A stretch of 64,000 nt of DNA from NCBI RefSeq assembly GCF_022539505.1, contig NC_061514.1:343216644-343280643 (forward strand), in the 5' to 3' direction. The notes beneath the pieces were generated by a model that saw only the letters and a list, made by a program, of their open reading frames with translations, had not been told where the DNA came from and did no database searches. Shown here piece after piece: positions 57,636-64,000 of the stretch (positions are counted from its first letter, which is position 1; the number at the start of each line of letters is the position of its first letter). Source of the stretch: Lolium rigidum (lineage: Eukaryota; Streptophyta; Magnoliopsida; Poales; Poaceae). The position numbers and the translations under genes are program-made.

Positions 57636-58789
57636 CTCATCGGGCTTACTGCCATTGAGAATCTAAAAATTAGCTAGCCGGGTAAACCCTGGTGAATTCG
57701 GATGTAACTTTTTCCCACGATCATTTTGATATATTATACATTTTTCCCGACATCGTATGCAAAAGTTAATGCCGTTTTACCTTTTTCTAAGCTTTTTTAC
57801 AAAAAAAAGTCGAAATTCAAATTTGTTAATTTTTCCTAATAGTAGGTTGTGTACCATACAACAATCTCAACAGATTTTATTTTTTGAATTTTGTATCATT
57901 TTCTTTTATATTGTACAGTGCTAAAAAAGGCTATCAACGGGGGGGTGGAGGTGCGCAAGGAGCCAAAAAACCGGAAAATCCTTTAGTCCCGGTTGGTAAA
58001 GCGAACCGGGACTAAAGGGTAGACCTTTAGTCCCGGTTGTTAATACGAACCGGGACTATAGGTTTTTGCCCCGGAGGCAGCCTACCACCACCCTTTTAGT
58101 CCTGGATTGTACTACCAATAGGCACTAAAGGTTCCAAACGAACCGGGACAAAAGGCTTTCGAGAATGAACCAGGACCAACACCCTCCATTAGTTCCGGTT
58201 TATTTTTAAACCGGGACTAGAGCTCCCAGGGTGCTGGACCAAAGGCCTGCTTTCTACTAGTGCCGGTTTAACAGACATGCACATAGTTTAAAAAATTGCG
58301 TTGACCATTATTTTGGTTAATAAAATATGAAACATACGTCAAAAAAATTATATGATTGAAAAGATTTTTTGCATACGAATCTAATGATATAGATTTTGTA
58401 GACATAAAATTTATATTTTGTTGACCAAATTGATGGTCAAACTTTATCCTAAACTGCGTGCGTGTCTATTAAACCTAGATGGAGGAAGTATGAAAAAGAT
58501 CAAATTAATAATTGCACAGTATCGTGCAAAGTATAAAAAAGGCCATGAATTAATATGGAAGGAAACACACAAAAACATGAATTATGACTTTGACCAAATT
58601 GGCCTGAACAAGATCAGACCTCGGCAAATTCAAACATATATAGTGGAACATTCGACACGGCAACAGGAACACTCACTTTTGGCGTTTGCTCACAAATAAT
58701 GACATGCCGTCACATACAGCAAATTTGGGCTTGCACGTACTATATACTATTGAAAGACATGACGACACATGAAAAAAATTGCTCTGAAG

Positions 58790-59110
58790 TCATAGCAAGG
58801 CAGACAACAAGGCATGATCACTGAATAAGGAGTCCACTTATTGCCACATCGACAGTTCTCCCAGGTCCAGCAAGCTCACCGGCTCGGCGGTGGAGTGGTA
58901 CTCAAGGTCTGACGATATCAGGTAGTCATCGTCAAGGATCCGCGGCGCAGTGAATGAGAGACCAGGGAATATGCAGTCTTCGTCCTCTGGCGGTACAATC
59001 ACATCGGAAGTGCAGAATGGAGAGAACACGCTGCTACCATCGCAGCACGTCTCCTCTTGGAGCAATATGTCGGGCGAAAGATTCATAATCGAACTCAGGG
59101 GATCAGCCTT
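58790..59110 (-). pseudogene. Array ORF copy 7, start codon lost and late stop
   Basis: The ATG position reads AAG (plus strand CTT in place of CAT), so only an internal Met (MNLSPDILLQEE, 59086) is available. The codon after MWQ is TAA, removing the last 15 residues. The middle is well preserved (CDGSSVFSPFCTSDVIVPPE). Confidence 0.75.
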
Positions 59111-60265
59111 CTCATCGGGCTTACCGCCATTGAGAATCTAAAAATTAGCTAACCGGGTAAACCCTGGTGATTTCGGATGTAACTTTTTCTCGCGATCATT
59201 TTGATATATTATGCGTTTTTTTCCGACATCGTATGTAAAAGTTAATGCCGTTTTCACTTTTTCTAAGCTTTTTTTACAAAAAAAATTCGAAATTCAAATA
59301 AGTTAATTTTTCCTTATTGTAGGTTGTGTAGCATACAAGAATCTCAATAGATTTTATTTTTTGAATTTTGTATCATCTTCTTTTATATTGTGCAATGCTA
59401 AAAAAAAGGCGATCCACGGGGGGTGGAGGTGCGTGGGGAGCCAAAAAACCGGAAAATCCTTTAGTCCCGGTTGGTAAAGCGAACCGGGACTAAAGGGTAG
59501 ACCTTTAGTCCTGGTTGCTAATACGAACCGGGACTAAAGGTTTTTTCCCTGGAGGCAGCCTGCCACCTCCCTTTTAGTCCTGGATCGTAGTACCAACAGG
59601 GACTAAAGGTTCAAACGAAGCGGCACAAAAGGCTTTCGAGAATGAACCGGGACCAATACCCTCCATTAATTCCTTTTAAACCTGGACTATAGCTCCCAGG
59701 GGTGCTGGACCAAAGGCCTGTTTTCTACTAGTGTCGGTTTAACAGACACGCACGTAGTTTAAAAAATTACGTTGACCATTATTTTGGTTAGTAAAATATG
59801 AAACATACGTCAAAAAAAATCGTTGGAAATACTTTTTGCATACGAATCTAATGATATAGATTTTGTAGACATAAAATTTATATTTTGTTGACCAAATTGA
59901 TGGTCAAAGTTTTTCTTAAACTGCGTGTGTGCCTATTAAACCTAGATGGAGGAAGTATGAAAAATGATCAAATTAATAATTGCATAGTATCGTGCAAAGT
60001 ATAAAAAAGGCCGTGAATTTATATGGAAAGAAACACACAAAAACATGAATTACGACTTTGACAAAATTGGCCTGAACAAGATCAGACCTCGGCAAATTCG
60101 AACACAGTGGAACATTCGACACGGCAACAGGAACACTCACTTTTCGCGTTTGCTCACAAATAATGACATGTCGTCACATACCAAAAATTTGGGCTTGCAC
60201 GCACTATATACTATTGAAAGACATGACAACACACGAAAATATTGCGACAAAAATTTGCTCTGAAG

Positions 60266-60586
60266 TCATAGAAAGGCAGACAACAAGGCCTGATCACTGA
60301 AGAAGTAGACCACTTATTGCCACATCGGCAGTTCTCCCAGGTCTAGCAAGCTCACTGGCTCGACAGCGGAGTGGTACTCAAGGTCCGACGATATTAGGTA
60401 GTCATCGTCAAGGATCCGTGGCGCAGCGAATGAGAAACCAGGGAACATGCAGTCTTCGTCCTCCGGCGGTACAATCACATCGGTAGTGCAGAATGGAGAG
60501 AACACGCCGCTGCCATCGCAGCATGTCTCCTCTTGGAGCAATCTGTCGGGCGAAAGATTCATAATCGAACTCAAGGGATCAACCAT
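60266..60586 (-). pseudogene. Array ORF copy 8, late stop at codon 91
   Basis: Starts MVDPLSSIMNLSPDRLLQEE and reads 90 residues to MWQ, then TAA as in copies 4 and 7. If the last 16 residues are not needed this could count as a shorter intact version. Confidence 0.65.
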
Positions 60587-61677
60587 CTCATCGGGCTTAC
60601 CGCTATTGAGAATCTAAAAATTACTAACCGGGTAAACCCTGGTGAATTCGGATGTAACTTTTTCCCACGATCATTTTGATATATTATACGGGTTTTTTTC
60701 GACATCGTATGCAAAAGTTAATGCCGTTTTACCTTTTTGTAAGCTTTTTTTGCAATAAAAAGAGTCAAAATTCAAATTTGTTAATTTTTCCTAATACTAG
60801 GTTGTGTAGCATACAGGAATCTCAAAAGATTTTATTTCTTGAATTTTTTTATCATTTTATTTTATATTGTACAACGCTAAAAAAGGCGATCCACGGGGGG
60901 GGTGTGGAGGTGTTTGGGTAGACCTTTAACCGGGACTAAAGGTTTTTGCCCCGGAGGCAGCCTGCCACCACCCTTTTAGTCCCGGATCGTAGTACCAACC
61001 GGGACAAAAGGTTCCAAACGAACCAGGACAAAAGGCTTTCGAGAATGAACCGGGACCAATACCCTCCATTAGTTTCGGTTCGTTTTAAACCGGGACTATA
61101 GCTCCCAGGGGTGCTGGACCAAAGGCCTGTTTTCTACTAGTGTCGGTTTAATAGACCCGCACGAAGTTTAAAAAATTGCGTCGACCATTATTTTGGTTAA
61201 TAAAATATGAAACATATGTCAAAAAGTTATATCATTGGAAAGATTTTTTTCATACGAATCTAATGATATAGATTTTGTAGACATTAAATTTATATTTCGT
61301 TGACCAAATTGAAGGTCAAAGTTTATCTTAAACTGCGTGCGTACCTATTAAACCTAGATGGAGGAAGTATGAAAAACGATCAAAGTAATAATTGCATAAT
61401 ATCGAGCAAAGTATAAAAAAGGCCATGAATTAATATGGAAGGAAACACACAAAAACATGAGTTACGACTTTAACCAAATTGGCCTGAACAAGATCAGACC
61501 TCGACATATTCGAACATAGTGGAACATTCGACACGGCAACATGAACACTCACTTTTGGTGTTTTCTCACAAATAATGACATGCCATCACATACATAAAAT
61601 TTGGGCTTGCCCGCAATATATCTTATTGAAAGACATGACGACACACGAAAATATTACGACAAAAATTTGCTCTGAAG

Positions 61678-61998
61678 TCATAGCAAGGTAGACAACAAGG
61701 CCTGATCACTGAAGAAGGAGTCCACTTCTTGCCACATCGGCAGTTCTCCCAGGTCCAGCAAGCTCACCGGCTCGGCGGCGGAGTGGTACTCAAGGTCTGA
61801 CGATATTAGGTAGTCATCATCAAGGATCCGCGGCGCAGCGAATGAGAGACCAGGGAACATGCATTTTTCATCCTTCGGCGGTACAATCACATCGGCAGTG
61901 CAGAATGGAGTGAACACGTTGCTGCCATCGCAGCACGTCTCCTCTTGGAGAAATCTGTCGGGCGAAAGATACATAATAGAACTTAGGGGATCAGCCAT
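61678..61998 (-). CDS. Array ORF copy 9, intact (106 residues)
   Basis: Starts MADPLSSIMYLSPDRFLQEE, ends SDQALLSTLL. By eye about 23 nucleotides and 11 residues differ from copy 1 over 321 bp (roughly 7%). It lies at the opposite end of the array from copies 1 and 2, the other undamaged ones. The CACTA terminus above it is the one ending at 62472 that lacks most palindromes. Confidence 0.6.
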   Translation of the reverse strand: MADPLSSIMYLSPDRFLQEETCCDGSNVFTPFCTADVIVPPKDEKCMFPGLSFAAPRILDDDYLISSDLEYHSAAEPVSLLDLGELPMWQEVDSFFSDQALLSTLL

Positions 61999-62904
61999 CT
62001 CATTGGGCTTACCGCCATTGAGAATCTAAAAATTAGCTAACCGGGTAAACCCTGGTGAATTCGGATGTAACTTTTTCCCGCGATCATTTTGATATATTAT
62101 ACGTTTTTCCAACGTCGTATGCAAAAGTTAATGCCGTCTTACCTTTTTCTAAGCTTTTTTTGCAAAAAAAAGTCGAAATTCAAATTTGTTAATTTTTCCT
62201 AATAGTAGGTTGTGTAGCATACAAGAATCTCAAAATATTTTATTTTTTGAATTTTTTATCATTTTCTTTTATATTGTACAGTGCTAAAAAAGGCGGTCCA
62301 CGGGGGTGGAGGTGCGTGGGGAGCCAAAAAACCAGAAAAGGTTCCAAACGAACCGGGACAAAAGGCTTTCGAGAGTGAACCGGGACCAATACCCTCCATT
62401 AGTTCCGGTTCGTTTTTAAATTGGACTATAGCTCCCATGGGTGCTGGACCAATGGCCTATTTTCTAGTAGTGTCGGTTTAACAGACACACATGCAGTTTA
62501 AAAAATTGTGTTGACCATTATTTTGGTTAATAAAATATGAAACATATGTCAAAAAAATTATATCATCGGAAAGATTTTTTGCATACGAATCTAATGAAAT
62601 AGACTTTGTTGACATAAAATTTATATTTTGTTGACCAAATTGATGGTCAAAGTTTATCTTAAATTGCGTGCGTTCCTATTAAACCTAGAGGGAGGAAGTA
62701 TGAAAAATGATCAAAGTAATAATTTTATAATATCGTGCAAAGTATAAAAAAGGCCATGAATTAATATGGAAGGAAACACACAAAAACATGAATTACGACT
62801 TTGACCAAATTGGCCTGAACAAGATCAGACCTCGACAAATTCGAACATAGTGAAACATTCGACACGGCAACATGAACACTCACTTTTGGCGTTTTCTCAC
62901 AAAT

Positions 62905-63854
62905 AAATGCTTGATCCGACGTCGTTTGAGGAACGCTTTGGGGGACGCGGCTTCACCTCTCTGGTTATTACATTCCAGGACAGATGGTCCATGACATTCA
63001 TGTTGATTTTGGAGGAAAGGGATCTTATGGATGTGTTGTTAGGAGTGATGATGATCATGGAAGGTGTTTGCGTAGAAGGGGAGACTACCAAGAACTTGCG
63101 TAGCTTGCATTAAGAAATTGGAACGTGGATTGTCAAAGAATTGTCTACAAATGCTTTTATGATAGTTTTCTCAAGAAAAAGATGATGCGAGGCAGAGAGG
63201 GTTAATCCGATTCAAGAAAGGGTTTAGCATACCAAATTTTCCAAGTTTGCTAAAATTAGAGTAATGCAAAAAAATATCACCTTTACACATGAGCAGTTTC
63301 CTTCCGGCTCTGGTACGGTTCAACCGAAGCTTTCACCGGTCTGGTGGTCTAGAACTAACCCACTTCCACTGTCGGTCGGTACAGTGTCGGACACGAGCTA
63401 GCATGTTGTGGGTGCGGGCGTGCGGCGCAAGGAAGGGAAGATGGGATGCGGGGCGATGACTGGTGGGGTGCGTGGAAGCGGTGGTAGTCGTCGTGTGGGG
63501 AAAAGATAGGATTGCTAGGTGGGATTTTTTTGTTAGAGATATTTAGATATGATACGTGGGATCTAGGTCACCTAAGCAAATTACTCATATTTATGCAACC
63601 TCAGGACTAACAAATGGGACCCGCTTCATGTCAGTTTTAATCAACCCGCTTTTAGTGTTAAAAAAACTAAGAAAACATCTTAGATTTTGTGTCCCAAAAA
63701 CGTAAACTGGTATGTATATGTCCCTAATTTGACTAGTAAACTGGTGGTTCTACGCTAATACTCCATTTAAATTCATATATAAACCACAGACTAAAAAATT
63801 GCAATAAAGTTACATGATTCCATGAGTGGAAGTAAATTTGGGTACAACTTTAGG
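62905..63854. other. Unique DNA right of the array
   Basis: The array breaks off in the tail of unit ten at about 62904. The plus-strand 68-codon ORF at 62907-63113 (MLDPTSFEERFGGRGFTSLV) may be a fragment of a longer gene: in another frame the segment near 63000 reads VDFGGKGSYGCVV, so a frameshift is possible, but I do not recognise the family. The rest shows no gene. Confidence 0.45.
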
Positions 63855-64000
63855 TGCTAGCTATTTACTAGTAATATCAGAAAGAAAAAAAGAACTTGCA
63901 CATCAGTTCGAATAAATCGCGTGACCCAATCAAATCATATAAATAGGCATATACACACATGATCTTAGGATGATGCATAAGGTTGCAAGAGAATTTTGCC
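63855..64000. repeat. Right copy of the segment at 46966-47123
   Basis: Shares AATAAATCGCGTGAC, CACACATGATCTTAGGATG and GAGAATTTTGCC with the left copy. In the left copy this sequence lies just downstream (3') of the minus-strand pseudogene at 47168-47846, so a second copy of that gene may start just beyond the window. Confidence 0.85.

Larger units (their letters stand above)
49421..62904 (-). repeat. Tandem array: nine ORF-bearing units of about 1.41-1.49 kb plus a partial tenth
   Basis: Each unit (plus-strand order) is: truncated MITE (~225 bp, starting CGGTTTAACAGACACG), tail (~300 bp), 106-codon ORF on the minus strand (~321 bp), AT-rich spacer (~310 bp), CACTA terminus with palindromes (~300 bp) ending TACTAGTG. 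CACTA ends fall at 49420, 50910, 52334, 53894, 55372, 56843, 58262, 59733, 61142 and 62472. Spacings are 1490, 1424, 1560 (includes 100 Ns), 1478, 1471, 1419, 1471, 1409 and 1330 bp. The last head (62281-62472) lacks most palindromes, and the tenth unit stops at about 62904 before its ORF. The 53289-53388 gap lies in the spacer of unit three, so the true copy number is uncertain. Confidence 0.95.

Noticed and set aside
49421..62904. CRISPR-like reading of the regular repeats
   Set aside because: Units are ~1.45 kb with no short identical repeats separated by unique spacers, and the organism is a plant; this is a tandem duplication array.

Overview
This window comes from a large, repeat-rich plant nuclear genome, most likely a Triticeae grass (wheat, barley, rye or Aegilops group). 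The evidence is nested Ty3/gypsy LTR retrotransposons with grass-type termini, CACTA and Stowaway-type DNA elements, and intron-containing or plant-specific genes (a DYW-class PPR, a dirigent protein, a broken CYP709-like P450). I cannot name the species. Two 100-N runs (26832-26931 and 53289-53388) are assembly gaps, so this is draft sequence.

Positions 1-30319 are almost entirely nested retrotransposons, all read on the minus strand. A chromovirus (Tekay/Del-like) with ~4.28 kb LTRs fills 1-12528; its left LTR is cut by the window edge. It carries an extra ORF upstream of gag, a one-base frameshift in gag, and an otherwise open 1341-codon gag-pol frame. It sits inside the LTR of a second element (12529-19699) that has gag and protease but no visible reverse transcriptase. 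That element had itself landed in an older gypsy pol gene (19700-20838). Next comes an LTR (20839-21380), then an antisense, intron-containing 'putative gypsy-type transposon' ORF (22343-26380) interrupted by a solo LTR with matching 5-bp target duplications, a CACTA terminus, a gag fragment, a tRNA-type primer site and another LTR (28230-28613). A 1.7 kb piece of a third LTR of the first family (28614-30319) closes the block.

Positions 30320-48320 are the gene-bearing part. They hold a tRNA-derived SINE-like sequence and a small MITE near 31 kb, a complete PPR-DYW gene (33151-35109) whose last 121 bp are tandemly duplicated, a P450 pseudogene with a 462-bp internal tandem duplication (36880-38812), a likely two-exon membrane protein gene of unknown function (minus strand, 39778-40562), two Stowaway-like MITEs (42.5 and 43.0 kb), a complete dirigent gene (43655-44188), a fold-back DNA element (44945-46027) and a decayed repetitive gene (47168-47846).

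Positions 48322-62904 are the most unusual part. A CACTA-type element is followed by a head-to-tail array of nine ORF-bearing units plus a partial tenth, about 1.41-1.49 kb each. Every unit fuses a CACTA terminus (with palindromic subterminal repeats), a spacer, a 106-codon ORF that I cannot assign to a family, a ~300 bp tail and a truncated MITE. The ORF is intact in three copies and damaged in six. A sequence next to the 47.2 kb pseudogene recurs at the right window edge (63855-64000), so the array lies between two copies of one segment.
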